The translations under genes and the position numbers were made by a program. 64,000 nt of DNA, taken from contig CANMPP010000001.1 of NCBI GenBank assembly GCA_947499735.1, forward strand, positions 992,001 to 1,056,000. Reading direction: 5' to 3'. This DNA is from an uncultured Pelagimonas sp. Lineage in GTDB: Bacteria; Pseudomonadota; Alphaproteobacteria; Rhodobacterales; Rhodobacteraceae. Numbering within the stretch: position 1 is the first letter of the stretch; the number at the start of each line of letters is the position of its first letter. Below the pieces are notes generated by a model. It saw only the letters and a program-made list of their open reading frames with translations, had not been told where the DNA came from and did no database searches. Shown in pieces: positions 29,756 through 39,446 of this stretch.

Positions 29756-30541
29756 TTACTGGCTGACGCGTGCATCTTCTACAAATTCACGCATGACGTC
29801 CAATGGCGCGTAGCCACGCATCATTTGACCTGCCATTACAAATCCCGGCGTTCCGTTGATTTGCAATTTTTGTGCCAATTCGCGGGTCTCTTGCAGACGG
29901 CGTGTGACCTCATCACTATTCATTTCGGCTTCAATGGCCGTCGCATCATAGCCCAATGTGGTGACCAGACGTGTCATAATCGGCAAGGACGGATTGCCGG
30001 GAAGTGTCATCAATGCATCGTGCAATTGCGCATAGGCGTTGTCGCCCGCGACGATCTTGGTTGCCACAGCAAAGCGGGCTGCGGTCACAGACGCCTCGCC
30101 AAGAACAGGCATTTCTTTGATGATAAGGCGGATATTGCCGTCGGTTTCAACCAATTCGGTCACTTCAGGATGGGCCTTGCGGCAATAGCCGCAGCGGTAG
30201 TCCAGAAATTCCACGATCGTGACATCGCCGTCTAAATTGCCACCAGCCCAAGAAAATCCGTCATCATAAATATCATCGGCATAGGCCGCGATCAAATCGA
30301 CATCCGCATTGGCCTGTGCGGCCTGTTCGCGGCCTTCCAGAATGGCGACCGCTTCCATGATCACTTCTGGGTTTTCCAGAAGATAGGCACGCACCCGTTC
30401 GCCAAATTCTTGTTGCTCCATAGGGGCCGCGACAGTGTCTTCTGCGTTCCCAATATTGCCAAACAACACAGCAGCGCCCAATGCGGCCCCGGCTGTGGCG
30501 AAGAGGGCTGTTCCCAATTTCTTGTTTATGAATTTGCTCAT
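29756..30541 (-). CDS. DsbA-family thiol:disulfide oxidoreductase, periplasmic
   Basis: The 261-residue protein has an N-terminal signal or anchor (about residues 10-32), a short helical DUF-type segment, and a thioredoxin fold with Cys117-Gly-Tyr-Cys120. The cis-Pro is in NGTPGFVMAGQ. The family (Com1/BdbD-like, DSBA oxidoreductase) oxidises or isomerises disulfides of exported proteins. I start at the ATG at 30541 (MSKFINKKLG) with AGGAAAACC upstream. The open frame extends 45 codons into the M48 protease gene but that part is antiphase coding sequence. It follows that protease by 31 bases, so the two are probably cotranscribed. Confidence 0.9.
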   Translation of the reverse strand: MSKFINKKLGTALFATAGAALGAAVLFGNIGNAEDTVAAPMEQQEFGERVRAYLLENPEVIMEAVAILEGREQAAQANADVDLIAAYADDIYDDGFSWAGGNLDGDVTIVEFLDYRCGYCRKAHPEVTELVETDGNIRLIIKEMPVLGEASVTAARFAVATKIVAGDNAYAQLHDALMTLPGNPSLPIMTRLVTTLGYDATAIEAEMNSDEVTRRLQETRELAQKLQINGTPGFVMAGQMMRGYAPLDVMREFVEDARVSQ

Positions 30542-30572
30542 CCGGTTTTCCTTTTCTGCCGGTAAGGGCGCT

Positions 30573-31931
30573 TTAGCCTGCATTCCTTGTGGCCAATAGC
30601 ACATCTTGTGCCCGTTGCCACGGGCCTGAGCCACGTGGGAGTTGATCGATTGCGCGTTGCGCATGCAGTGCCGCATCTTTGGGACGGCCTAAGAGTATCG
30701 CGCGTTCCGCCGTGACAACGGATGCCATTCCGGGGTTTTTCAATTGCCCGTAAACAACGGCTAAATCACGCAGAACATGGATGTCGGCAATGTCGCGGCC
30801 CCTTGCGGCCTCTAACGTTTTTAGCGCCGCTTGGGTTTGTTTCGCGGCCAATTGGGCGCGTCCCAAACCACCAAGGATCAGCGCATTGCGCGGGGCCAGC
30901 TGCGCGGCGGCGGAATAGCTTTGCACGGCTTGCGAAAACTGGCGGGATTCCAGCAAAATTTGCCCCTTCAGTTCTAATAGGAACGGATCATTGGGACGTT
31001 TTGCAATGGCAAGGTCGATGTGTTTCAGGGCCTTTTGGCGGTCCGATTGCCTATGATAAGCCACGGCTTGACGCATCAATGTGACGTCCGCATAGCCATG
31101 TTCGCCCGCGCGGCGCAATGTCCAACTGGGCGCGCGGGTAAAGGCAGATAGTTTGGATTTGGTGCGTGCAAACCAATGCTCTGCGCTCGGGTCGGTTTTT
31201 CCTTTGAACTGACTGCCCGCAACCAATCCCTTCAGGGCGCGCAAGCGATCTGAATTCAACGGATGGGTGCGGGTATAGGGATCTTGGCGCCCCACGCTCA
31301 ACGCCTCTTGCCCGCGAAAAAGATCCTGAACGTCCAAGGCTCCTTGCGGATCAATTCCAGCCCGGATCAAATAACGGATTGATGAGATATCGGCGGAACT
31401 TTCCTCAGACCGAGTATGTCCAAAGAACACGCGTTGGGCCGATCGTTGCGATCCAAGAACGATGGCTGATCCAACAGCTGGGCTGCCCGAGGCCGCAGCG
31501 ACCGCGCCCAGCGCAAGCCCAAGACCAGCAGCGGTGCGGGCATTGCGTAAATTCGCAATGCGTCTGCTTAAATGCCCCGATGCGATATGCGCGGTTTCAT
31601 GGGCCATAACGGCCTGAAGCGCTGAGGCGCTTTCTAATTTTTGGATCAGGCCGGAATGGATGAACATATGCTGATTGTCGATGACAAACGCGTTGAGGGA
31701 TCCGTCATTGACCACAAGAATTTTGATTTGATTTGGGCTAAGACCTGCGGCGCGCAAGACAGGGCTGGCCAGTTGTTTAAGCCCGTATTCGATGTCTGGA
31801 TCACGCAACAGCCGAATGCTTTGGGCGTTTAATCCTGTGGACAGCGATAGAATTGCGAGCAATGCCAGCATCAGGATCGATGCGCGCGCCTTCAACATCG
31901 CGAAAGTGTTGGGAAAATGCATTAGGATCAT
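30573..31931 (-). CDS. M48 metalloprotease with TPR repeats (BepA-like)
   Basis: The 452-residue protein has a signal peptide (hydrophobic core about 18-33, cut near LNA-QS), a peptidase M48 domain with HETAH at 111-115 and a third ligand in EESSADI, and C-terminal tetratricopeptide repeats (about 290-430). BepA/YfgC acts in the periplasm in assembly and quality control of outer-membrane proteins such as LptD. The start at 31931 is uncertain; an ATG at 31898 would give a neater signal peptide (MLKARASILM). The DsbA-like gene follows, which fits a role in envelope protein folding. Confidence 0.9.
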   Translation of the reverse strand: MILMHFPNTFAMLKARASILMLALLAILSLSTGLNAQSIRLLRDPDIEYGLKQLASPVLRAAGLSPNQIKILVVNDGSLNAFVIDNQHMFIHSGLIQKLESASALQAVMAHETAHIASGHLSRRIANLRNARTAAGLGLALGAVAAASGSPAVGSAIVLGSQRSAQRVFFGHTRSEESSADISSIRYLIRAGIDPQGALDVQDLFRGQEALSVGRQDPYTRTHPLNSDRLRALKGLVAGSQFKGKTDPSAEHWFARTKSKLSAFTRAPSWTLRRAGEHGYADVTLMRQAVAYHRQSDRQKALKHIDLAIAKRPNDPFLLELKGQILLESRQFSQAVQSYSAAAQLAPRNALILGGLGRAQLAAKQTQAALKTLEAARGRDIADIHVLRDLAVVYGQLKNPGMASVVTAERAILLGRPKDAALHAQRAIDQLPRGSGPWQRAQDVLLATRNAG

Positions 31932-31987
31932 TGACGCGGGTTCCGATGCTCTCGTAGGTCAGGTGCGGCAAGTGTAATGAGGTTGGA

Positions 31988-33133
31988 ATGCGAAACTCAA
32001 GCCGTGGACAGGTAGATCCCTTCATTGTGATGGATGTGATGGAGGCTGCGCGACAGGCAGAAGAGGCCGGTCGTCATATTATCCATATGGAAGTTGGCCA
32101 ACCTTCAACGCCCGCGCCCAAAGCGGCGCGCTTGGCTTTGACCAAGGCAATGGAGCACGAGTCACTTGGATATACCGTGGGTCTGGGTCTGCCAGAACTG
32201 CGCAAGGGAATCGCGTCCCTGTATGCGGATTGGTATGGGGTTGAGCTAAATCCAGATCGTGTTGCCGTCACTGCAGGATCGTCTGGCGGGTTTTTATTGG
32301 CGTTTTCTGGCCTCTTTGATGCAGGACAAACTGTGGCGTTGGGCGCGCCGGGTTATCCGTCCTATCGACAGATTCTCAAGGCGCTTAGCCTGCGCGCGTT
32401 GGATATCCCAACATCGGCCGAAAACCGTTTCCAACTGGTGCCCGGCGATTTAGAAGGACAGGATTTTGACGGCGTCATGGTGGCATCGCCCGCCAATCCG
32501 TCAGGCACGATGCTTGGCAAACCTGAGCTGACCGATCTGATCCAGGCCACACATGCGCGTGACGCGCTGTTTCTGTCAGATGAAATTTATCATGGGATCG
32601 AATACGAACAAAAGGCGGTCACGGCGTTGGAAATTTCAGATGATGTTTGCATCATCAATTCGTTTTCCAAATATTTCTCGATGACAGGCTGGCGTGTCGG
32701 TTGGTTGATTGTTCCCGAAGACAATATTCGCCAGATTGAACGCCTGTCGCAAAACATGTTCATTTGTCCCTCGCATGCATCACAGGTCGCCGCGCTGGCG
32801 GCTTTGGATGCACGGGATGAAATGGAAACAAATATGGTCACGTATCGGCGCAACCGCCAACTGATGTTAGATGGTTTGCCCAAGGCCGGTTTTGATAAAA
32901 TAGCGCCGCCAGATGGGGCGTTTTACGTATATGCGGATGTCAGTGAATATACTGATGACAGCGTGGCCTTTGCACGTGAGATCTTGGAACATGCAGGTGT
33001 TGCTGTAACACCGGGGTTGGATTTTGATGCAGCGCGTGGGGCAGGGTATCTGCGGTTTTCCTATGCCCGTGCGACAGCGGATATCGAAGAGGGGCTTTTG
33101 CGCCTGAAACGCTTTATGGACAATCGTGCCTAG
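31988..33133 (+). CDS. PLP-dependent aminotransferase, class I/II
   Basis: This is a fold-type I aminotransferase of 381 residues. The PLP lysine is Lys228 in INSFSKYFSMTGWRVGW, with Arg236 as phosphate and carboxylate contact; ASPANPSGT (about 166-174) and LSDEIYHGI are standard. The substrate cannot be fixed, but aspartate or aromatic 2-oxo acids are common for this group. The ATG at 31988 follows GAGGTTGGA. It is divergent from the M48 protease gene, and an amidase gene follows on the same strand after 73 bases. Confidence 0.9.
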   Translation: MRNSSRGQVDPFIVMDVMEAARQAEEAGRHIIHMEVGQPSTPAPKAARLALTKAMEHESLGYTVGLGLPELRKGIASLYADWYGVELNPDRVAVTAGSSGGFLLAFSGLFDAGQTVALGAPGYPSYRQILKALSLRALDIPTSAENRFQLVPGDLEGQDFDGVMVASPANPSGTMLGKPELTDLIQATHARDALFLSDEIYHGIEYEQKAVTALEISDDVCIINSFSKYFSMTGWRVGWLIVPEDNIRQIERLSQNMFICPSHASQVAALAALDARDEMETNMVTYRRNRQLMLDGLPKAGFDKIAPPDGAFYVYADVSEYTDDSVAFAREILEHAGVAVTPGLDFDAARGAGYLRFSYARATADIEEGLLRLKRFMDNRA

Positions 33134-33206
33134 ATCAGGGCAAATGTGGCGGTGATATCTCATCGCAAACAAAGCCCACAACGTGACCTAGAGAGTTTCC
33201 TTTGAC

Positions 33207-34445
33207 ATGGTAATCAAACGTCTTTTTGCAGCAATTTTGGCCTTTGCTGTGGCGTTTTCAATCGCGACGACCGCCGATGCACAAACTTCTGGTGCAGGGC
33301 CCAGCGCACTTGCACGGTTTCAATCCGGGGCTGTAACGGATCGGCTGTTTGGCGCGACGCGCTTGGACATGCAATTGTCCCAAGGCGTTCCGTGGCGTGT
33401 TTTCACGCAGGCGGATCCGGACCGTGTGATCCTAGACTTTAAGGAAGTCGACTTTGCGGATGCCGATCCAATGGCCTTTGACAAAAGCGCGCGTATTGCG
33501 TCTGTGCGATTTGGCCCGTTAAGGCCGGGTTGGTCCCGCCTGATCGCAGAGTTAGAAACGCCGATGCAGATCGACCAGGCTGGGTTAGAGATAGATCCAA
33601 GCAGCGGTCAGGCGGCGCTTGTCTTGGAAATGTCCAAAACAGATCGACCAACTTTTTTGGGGGCTGCCAATCCCCCTTTGGCCGAGGGCTGGTCTTTGCC
33701 TGAACCTGTGGCGTTGCAACGTATTGAGCGGGATGCAAATGCGCCTTTGATCGTGATTTTGGATCCGGGGCATGGCGGTTTGGACCCGGGCGCACAGAAT
33801 TCCGGTATTTCGGAATCTGATTTAATGCTGACATTCGCACGAGAATTGCGCGATGTTTTGGTTCGCGCTGGCGGGTACCAAGTGTACCTGACCCGTGACA
33901 GTGACCATTTTGTGTCGCTGGAGGGACGGGTTTCTGTGGCGCATCGCCTAAGCGCGGATTTGTTCATTTCTTTGCATGCGGATTCCCTTGCCGCTGGCAG
34001 CGCCTCTGGCGCGGCGATCTATACGCTATCAGAAGACGCCAGTGATAAAGCGTCCGCAGCCTTGGCAGAACGGCATAACCGCGAGGATTTGTTGATCGGT
34101 CTGGATCTGTCGCACTCTGATGATCAGGTGGCACAGGTGTTGTTGGATTTGGCGCGGCTGGACAATACGCCGCGATCTAAGGCTGCTGCCAAGCACGTGT
34201 TGGCTGGCATTCAAAATGCGGTTGGCGAGGTTCATAAACACCCGCTGCGCGAGGCAGGTTTTTCGGTTTTGAAATCAGCCGATATACCTTCGATCCTGAT
34301 TGAATTGGGATTTTTGTCGACCGATGCGGATTTAAATAACCTTCAAGATCCGGCATGGCGTGCCGGGATGGCCGCAGGAATTCGCGATGGTGTGTCGGCA
34401 TGGGCCTTGGAAGATGCGGCATTGTCCCGGCTGCGTCGGCAATAA
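33207..34445 (+). CDS. N-acetylmuramoyl-L-alanine amidase (AmiC-type, AMIN domain)
   Basis: It cleaves the amide bond between muramic acid and the stem peptide during septum splitting. The 412-residue protein has a signal peptide (about 1-26), an AMIN domain (about 45-130) that targets peptidoglycan or the division site, and the Amidase_3 zinc domain (about 175-395), with ILDPGHGGLDPGA, ESDLML, DLFISLHADS and SILIELGFLS holding the ligands and the catalytic Glu. It precedes the PBP1A gene on the same strand, a common alphaproteobacterial pairing of wall synthesis and wall cutting. Confidence 0.93.
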   Translation: MVIKRLFAAILAFAVAFSIATTADAQTSGAGPSALARFQSGAVTDRLFGATRLDMQLSQGVPWRVFTQADPDRVILDFKEVDFADADPMAFDKSARIASVRFGPLRPGWSRLIAELETPMQIDQAGLEIDPSSGQAALVLEMSKTDRPTFLGAANPPLAEGWSLPEPVALQRIERDANAPLIVILDPGHGGLDPGAQNSGISESDLMLTFARELRDVLVRAGGYQVYLTRDSDHFVSLEGRVSVAHRLSADLFISLHADSLAAGSASGAAIYTLSEDASDKASAALAERHNREDLLIGLDLSHSDDQVAQVLLDLARLDNTPRSKAAAKHVLAGIQNAVGEVHKHPLREAGFSVLKSADIPSILIELGFLSTDADLNNLQDPAWRAGMAAGIRDGVSAWALEDAALSRLRRQ

Positions 34446-34592
34446 TGACCCGTTTCGATAAAACAGATCCGTCTGGAATATCGGTTTTTGGCGGTCATCT
34501 ATCATATATTCTGGCAAATTCTCGCCACGAAGTGTTTTGACCCGGGGGCCAAGCAGGGCTATCTAGGGCAAACCATAAAGTAGGGGTTTGGC

Positions 34593-37124
34593 GTGATCCG
34601 ATTCATCGTATCTTTTTTCGGGGCAATTTTCGCGACAGTGACGATGGGCCTCATCATGGGCGGGTTCGGGATCGCTGCGATTTTCTTTATGTATGGACGG
34701 GATTTGCCCAGCACCGCCAGCCTATCACAATATACGCCCCCAACGATCAGCCGGATCTATTCGAACCAAGGACAAGTGATCGATGAATTCGCGCAGGAAC
34801 GCCGGTTGTTTACCCCTGCGGATGAAATTCCCGAATTGATCAAGCAGGCCTTTATTTCTGCGGAAGACAAAAACTTTTACACCCATAAGGGCTATGATCC
34901 CCGTGGGATGGTGTCTGCCGTGATCGATACGGCGCGTGGTAACACGCGTGGTGCCTCGACGATCACGCAGCAGGTGATGAAGAACTTTTTGCTCTCTGGT
35001 GACCGCCAGGTTGAGCGCAAGATCAAAGAGATCATTCTGGCCGCGCGTGTAGAAGAGGCGCTGAGCAAGGAAAAGATCCTTGAGCTTTATCTGAATGAAA
35101 TCTTTCTTGGACAAAACGCCTATGGTGTGACCGCGGCCGCACAGGTGTATTTCAACAAAACCTTGAATGAACTACAGCCGCATGAAGCGGCTATGTTGGC
35201 ATCCATGCCCAAAGCGCCGGGTAGCTTTCACCCGGTGCGCCGCAAAGAACGCGTGACGGATCGCCGGAATTTCATCCTGAAAGAGATGTTTGAAAACGGA
35301 TATATTTCCGAGGCGACCTATAAAAGCGAAGAAGCTAAGCCGCTATTGTCCGTACAAAACGGCGATTTCACCCCCTATAGTCAATCCTTGCCACCACGGG
35401 ATTACTTTACCAATGAGATCCGACGCCAGTTGAGCCGCGATTTTGGTCAGGATCAATTCTTTTCCGGCGGCTATTCCGTCCGCGCGACGATCGAAGCAGA
35501 CATGCAGACCGAAGCTGCAGAATCTTTGCGTATCGCGTTGGAAAATTTCGACCGCGCGCAATCGATTTGGCGCGGCACGGGGCAAACGATCCCGGCAGAG
35601 ACATTGGGTGATGACGCCGCGTGGCGCGCGGCACTTGCAGATACACGTGTTGCGCGAGACATTGAGCTAAATGGTGTGTGGTTGCCTGCGGTCGTTATGC
35701 AGCCCGGTGATTCATTCCTAACAGTAGGGATCGAAGGGGTTGCGTCCACAGATGAACGCGGGTCACGTGTCCCGCGCGAGGATATCAAATGGATGAAAGG
35801 GTCGTTTTACGACAATTTCAAACCCGGTGATGTGGTCCATGTGCGCGAGGTGCGTGACGAAGCTGGTGCCTTTGTAAACTGGTCCTTGCGCCAAGTGCCA
35901 GAAGTGCAGGGCGGTTTCATGGCCATGGACGTCAATACGGGCCGTGTGATTGCCATGCAGGGCGGGTTTTCCTATCAGCATTCTGAACTGAACCGGGCCA
36001 CGCAAGCATTCCGTCAACCGGGATCTAGCTTTAAACCGTTTGTCTATGCTGCGGCCTTGGACAGTGGGTATACGCCAGCAGCGATCATCGTGGATGCGCC
36101 CATTGAAATTGACACGCCACAGGGCGTTTGGCGGCCACAAAACGCATCCAACAAATTCTATGGCCCAACGCCTGTTCGAACCGGGATTGAACAATCGCGA
36201 AACCTGATGACCATTCGTCTGGCCCAAGAGGTCGGCATGGGCACCGTGGCGAATTACGCAGAGCGCTTTGGCGTCTATGACAATATGGGCCGGGTTTTGG
36301 CCAACGCGTTGGGCGCGGATGAAACCACCCTGTATAACATGGTCGCGGCCTATGCGATGTTTGCTAATGGGGGGGAACGGATTGAACCGACCCTGGTTGA
36401 CCGCGTTCAGGACCGTTTCGGTAACACCGTGTATTCACATGATAATACTGCTGGAAATTTGCGGGTTTGCGTGGATTGTGATGATCCAAACATCCCATCC
36501 AACCGCTCGCCACGCATCATAAACCAACGCGAACGCGTGATGGACGCCGTCACCGCCTATCAGCTGACATCGATGATGCAGGGCGTGGTGGAACGCGGAA
36601 CGGCGCGCCGCACGGTGAACCTGCCGGTGCCGGCTGCGGGTAAAACCGGTACGACCAATGATGCCAAGGATGTTTGGTTTGTTGGCTTTACCTCTAACAT
36701 CGTGGCTGGATGCTATATCGGCTATGACAATCCGCGCAGCATGGGCAATTCAGCCAGCGGTGGTGGCATGTGTGGCCCTGTGTTCAACCGGTTTATGGAA
36801 CAGGCGGTCCAAAAATACGGTGGCGGGGAATTTAAGGTACCAGAAGCGTGTCACTTTGTGAAAATTGATCGCTTTACAGGCCAGCGCCTTGGCGCAGACG
36901 CGTCAGGTGACAATGTGTTGTCGGAATGTTTGCGCGAAGAGGATCTGGAAGTAATCCAGTTCGGTGTTGCATTTGATGGTGGTTTCTCAATTTCTGGCAA
37001 CTACGAACGCTTCCAAACCGGCAGCGGCGAAGCGCCGAAATCGATCACAACATCCACAGGCAAGCAGCGCGTTGTTGGACCAAAGGCCAGCTTTGGCACG
37101 CTGAGTTCTGGTGGCTTGTACTAA
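34593..37124 (+). CDS. mrcA: Penicillin-binding protein 1A (bifunctional transglycosylase/transpeptidase)
   Basis: It polymerises and crosslinks peptidoglycan at the cytoplasmic membrane. The 843-residue protein has a membrane anchor at about residues 7-32, the GT51 domain (EDKNFYTHKGYDPRG with the catalytic Glu, then RGASTITQQVMKNFLL), an OB-like insert, and the transpeptidase domain with RQPGSSFKPFVYAAAL (active Ser), SRN and AAGKTGTTND. The start is a GTG at 34593. The amidase gene precedes it by 147 bases. The C-terminal tail is Gly/Ser-rich, as in other PBP1A proteins. Confidence 0.96.
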   Translation: MIRFIVSFFGAIFATVTMGLIMGGFGIAAIFFMYGRDLPSTASLSQYTPPTISRIYSNQGQVIDEFAQERRLFTPADEIPELIKQAFISAEDKNFYTHKGYDPRGMVSAVIDTARGNTRGASTITQQVMKNFLLSGDRQVERKIKEIILAARVEEALSKEKILELYLNEIFLGQNAYGVTAAAQVYFNKTLNELQPHEAAMLASMPKAPGSFHPVRRKERVTDRRNFILKEMFENGYISEATYKSEEAKPLLSVQNGDFTPYSQSLPPRDYFTNEIRRQLSRDFGQDQFFSGGYSVRATIEADMQTEAAESLRIALENFDRAQSIWRGTGQTIPAETLGDDAAWRAALADTRVARDIELNGVWLPAVVMQPGDSFLTVGIEGVASTDERGSRVPREDIKWMKGSFYDNFKPGDVVHVREVRDEAGAFVNWSLRQVPEVQGGFMAMDVNTGRVIAMQGGFSYQHSELNRATQAFRQPGSSFKPFVYAAALDSGYTPAAIIVDAPIEIDTPQGVWRPQNASNKFYGPTPVRTGIEQSRNLMTIRLAQEVGMGTVANYAERFGVYDNMGRVLANALGADETTLYNMVAAYAMFANGGERIEPTLVDRVQDRFGNTVYSHDNTAGNLRVCVDCDDPNIPSNRSPRIINQRERVMDAVTAYQLTSMMQGVVERGTARRTVNLPVPAAGKTGTTNDAKDVWFVGFTSNIVAGCYIGYDNPRSMGNSASGGGMCGPVFNRFMEQAVQKYGGGEFKVPEACHFVKIDRFTGQRLGADASGDNVLSECLREEDLEVIQFGVAFDGGFSISGNYERFQTGSGEAPKSITTSTGKQRVVGPKASFGTLSSGGLY

Positions 37125-37205
37125 TGACCATCATGACCAATCGGCCTGATCTTTGGGCCGGTTGAAAAGTCGATTTGATCAAATGGGGGTGCCTAGGCAG
37201 CGGGA

Positions 37206-38159
37206 TTAGGCGAAGCGAATTTGTAATTCGTCCTCGGCCCTATGACGATAAAAGTCATAGCATTGGTCCCAAAGACCTGAATTCAGCATGTGATCTGACA
37301 GGTCTGGTCCGGCCTCGACTAGGATTTGCAAACAGCCCAGTTTGGCAAAATGATCTATCGCGGATTCGACAGTATCCAGCACCGTCAGATCGAAATTCTC
37401 CTCGGCGCGTGCAGTCCATTCTTTAGACACACGGCCGCGCTTATCGAGCAAGACCAGCGGGCGTTTTGCGCCACCCGTTACAAATTTTGGGTGATCGTCG
37501 ACATGGCGGATGGTGAAGCTGGGATCGTCGGCGATAACCGTACCCGATCCCGTCAAAAGCCCATCACAGGTTTTGCGAATTTCGTGTGCTTTTCTTAAAC
37601 TATCTGGCCGCGTAAAGGTCTTATCGCCCTGCGCTGGCAACATCGTCCATCCACCAACACCATCGGGCCGAAAGGCGCGTTTGATGGTGATATAGGGCAG
37701 GCCGGTGGTTGCCCGTTTGACGAAAGGTGCATTCAGGGCATCGCATTCCTTAGCCAACAACCTGCCCGATACAGTGACACCGGCGGCTTCCAACATTTGG
37801 TGACCGCCACCTGCGGCTTCGCTCGGATCTGGCGTGCCGTAAAACACTTGTTTCGCGCCAACATCGATCAAGGCCTGCGAACAGGGTGGTGTCCGGCCAT
37901 AATGCGAACAGGGTTCCAGTGTGACGACCATCGTGTGTAACGCATCCAGCCGCCCTTCGGCGCGTAATTTGTGGATCAGCCCTGCCTCAGCATGCGGCAG
38001 ACCCGCACCCTGATGCGCATGCCCTCCCAGAACCGCACCGGTTTCATCCAAGGCGACAGCGCCAACGGGCGGGTTAGGGGCCGTGCGTCCCTCGACACTG
38101 CGTGCAAGCGCGATGGCCTGACGCATGGCATTTGTAATCGCCGTCTCAGACGGTGTCAT
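37206..38159 (-). CDS. ribD: Bifunctional riboflavin deaminase/reductase RibD
   Basis: It deaminates and then reduces the pyrimidine intermediate in riboflavin synthesis. The 317-residue protein has the N-terminal cytidine-deaminase-like domain, with zinc ligands in HAE (56-58) and PCSHYGRTPPC (Cys84 and Cys93), and the C-terminal reductase domain from about 145. It is shorter than E. coli RibD (about 367), and the C-terminal domain is trimmed. Its ATG overlaps the ribA stop as ATGA, so it is translationally coupled as the last gene of the riboswitch-controlled rib operon. Confidence 0.95.
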   Translation of the reverse strand: MTPSETAITNAMRQAIALARSVEGRTAPNPPVGAVALDETGAVLGGHAHQGAGLPHAEAGLIHKLRAEGRLDALHTMVVTLEPCSHYGRTPPCSQALIDVGAKQVFYGTPDPSEAAGGGHQMLEAAGVTVSGRLLAKECDALNAPFVKRATTGLPYITIKRAFRPDGVGGWTMLPAQGDKTFTRPDSLRKAHEIRKTCDGLLTGSGTVIADDPSFTIRHVDDHPKFVTGGAKRPLVLLDKRGRVSKEWTARAEENFDLTVLDTVESAIDHFAKLGCLQILVEAGPDLSDHMLNSGLWDQCYDFYRHRAEDELQIRFA

Positions 38160-38755
38160 TCCTCAAGATCCAGTGCATGACCACGGGCCTGCTTTGCGGC
38201 AAGATATCCATGATTGTGCCGGTTGGGGAAGATGCCGGTTGGGATCACTTCGGTCACATCAATGCCAGTTACCTGCAGTTGCGCGCTTTTATCGGGATTG
38301 TTTGTCAGCAATCGCAATGCTGATTTACCCAAGGCGCGCAACATATGCGCGGCAACAGTGAAATCACGGGCTTCTTCAGGTTGCCCAATCAGGCGATTGG
38401 CCTCCCATGTGTCCGCACCTTGTTCCTGACGGGCATAGGCGTCCAGTTTGTTATACAAACCAATTCCGCGACCCTCTTGGCGCAGATATAGAATAATGCC
38501 GTGATCCTGCGAACAAAGGCGCTGCGCCTCTTCCAATTGCGGGCCGCAATCGCATTTCAGCGATCCAAAGACGTCACCGGTCAGGCATTCGCTGTGTACA
38601 CGCACCAAAGGCGTTTCGTTGCTGCGCCAATCGCCATAGGCCACGGCAATATGTTCGCGCTGATCAGGAAGGCCAGAGAAGGTAACAAATTCCGCATTCC
38701 CTTCGGGCAAGGGAATGGTCGTTGCGACACGGATCGTGCTGGCTTGGTCAAGCAT
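38156..38755 (-). CDS. ribA: GTP cyclohydrolase II
   Basis: It opens GTP to the first pyrimidine intermediate of riboflavin. The 199-residue length corresponds to a stand-alone GCHII; no DHBP synthase (RibB) domain is fused. The zinc cysteines are Cys57, Cys68 and Cys70 in SECLTGDVFGSLKCDCG. LRQEGRGIGLYNKLDAY holds the substrate-binding Arg, and LLTNNPDKS is the usual C-terminal motif. The start lies two bases after the ribE stop codon; ribD overlaps its end. Confidence 0.95.
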   Translation of the reverse strand: MLDQASTIRVATTIPLPEGNAEFVTFSGLPDQREHIAVAYGDWRSNETPLVRVHSECLTGDVFGSLKCDCGPQLEEAQRLCSQDHGIILYLRQEGRGIGLYNKLDAYARQEQGADTWEANRLIGQPEEARDFTVAAHMLRALGKSALRLLTNNPDKSAQLQVTGIDVTEVIPTGIFPNRHNHGYLAAKQARGHALDLEE

Positions 38756-38757
38756 GG

Positions 38758-39441
38758 TTATACTTTCTCAGCCGGATCAAGATTGAGATCTTGGATCAGC
38801 TGGCTCATGTCTCTGGGCGATGCGCCGGAGAGATATTGCGTCACAGCATGGGCAATGGAATCCACCACCACCTGCGTTTTGCGATCAAATTCGATGTTCA
38901 CCGTATCGCCGGGGGCCAGTAGACCAATATTGGTTGCGGTCGCGGTTTCCGGGATGATCCAAACGGAAAATGTCGCTGCGGATTTGTCCAATGAGGCCAC
39001 GGTTAGGCTGGCGCCATTTACGGCGATGAACCCTTGGGCAAACACATAGCGCATCAGGGCAGGGGGCAGGTCAAAGGTGATCTGGCGCGACTCGCCTGCC
39101 GGATCCACTGCTGCAACCTTGGCCGTGCAATCCACATGGCCGGACAAATCATGCCCGCCATTGCGATCACCGATCTTGGCGCTTTGTTCCCAATTGACCA
39201 CATCCCCAACCGACAGCGTGCCAAGGCGCGTTTTGTCCAATGTGCTGGTGATCAGGTCAAATTTCATTTGATCCGCGTCATATTTAACAAGCGTCAAACA
39301 GGTGCCATCTACCGCATAGCTCATCCCGATATCGGCATCGGAAATGGCGATATCGGGCCGCTTTAGCGTCAAACGGGCCATAGAATCGTGTGTTTCAAGG
39401 GCCAGAACGTCGGTCCGGCCCTCTACCAATCCGGTAAACAT
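38758..39441 (-). CDS. ribE: Riboflavin synthase, alpha chain
   Basis: It dismutates two 6,7-dimethyl-8-ribityllumazine molecules to riboflavin. The 227-residue protein begins MFTGLVEG (family MFTGIVE) and consists of two lumazine-binding beta-barrels (about 1-97 and 98-200). Substrate contacts lie around MSYAVDGTCLTLV in the first barrel and FIAVNGASLTVA in the second; the DGTCLT Cys is conserved. It sits between ribH and ribA with five and two bases between stop and start codons. Confidence 0.95.
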   Translation of the reverse strand: MFTGLVEGRTDVLALETHDSMARLTLKRPDIAISDADIGMSYAVDGTCLTLVKYDADQMKFDLITSTLDKTRLGTLSVGDVVNWEQSAKIGDRNGGHDLSGHVDCTAKVAAVDPAGESRQITFDLPPALMRYVFAQGFIAVNGASLTVASLDKSAATFSVWIIPETATATNIGLLAPGDTVNIEFDRKTQVVVDSIAHAVTQYLSGASPRDMSQLIQDLNLDPAEKV

Positions 39442-39446
39442 CGCGC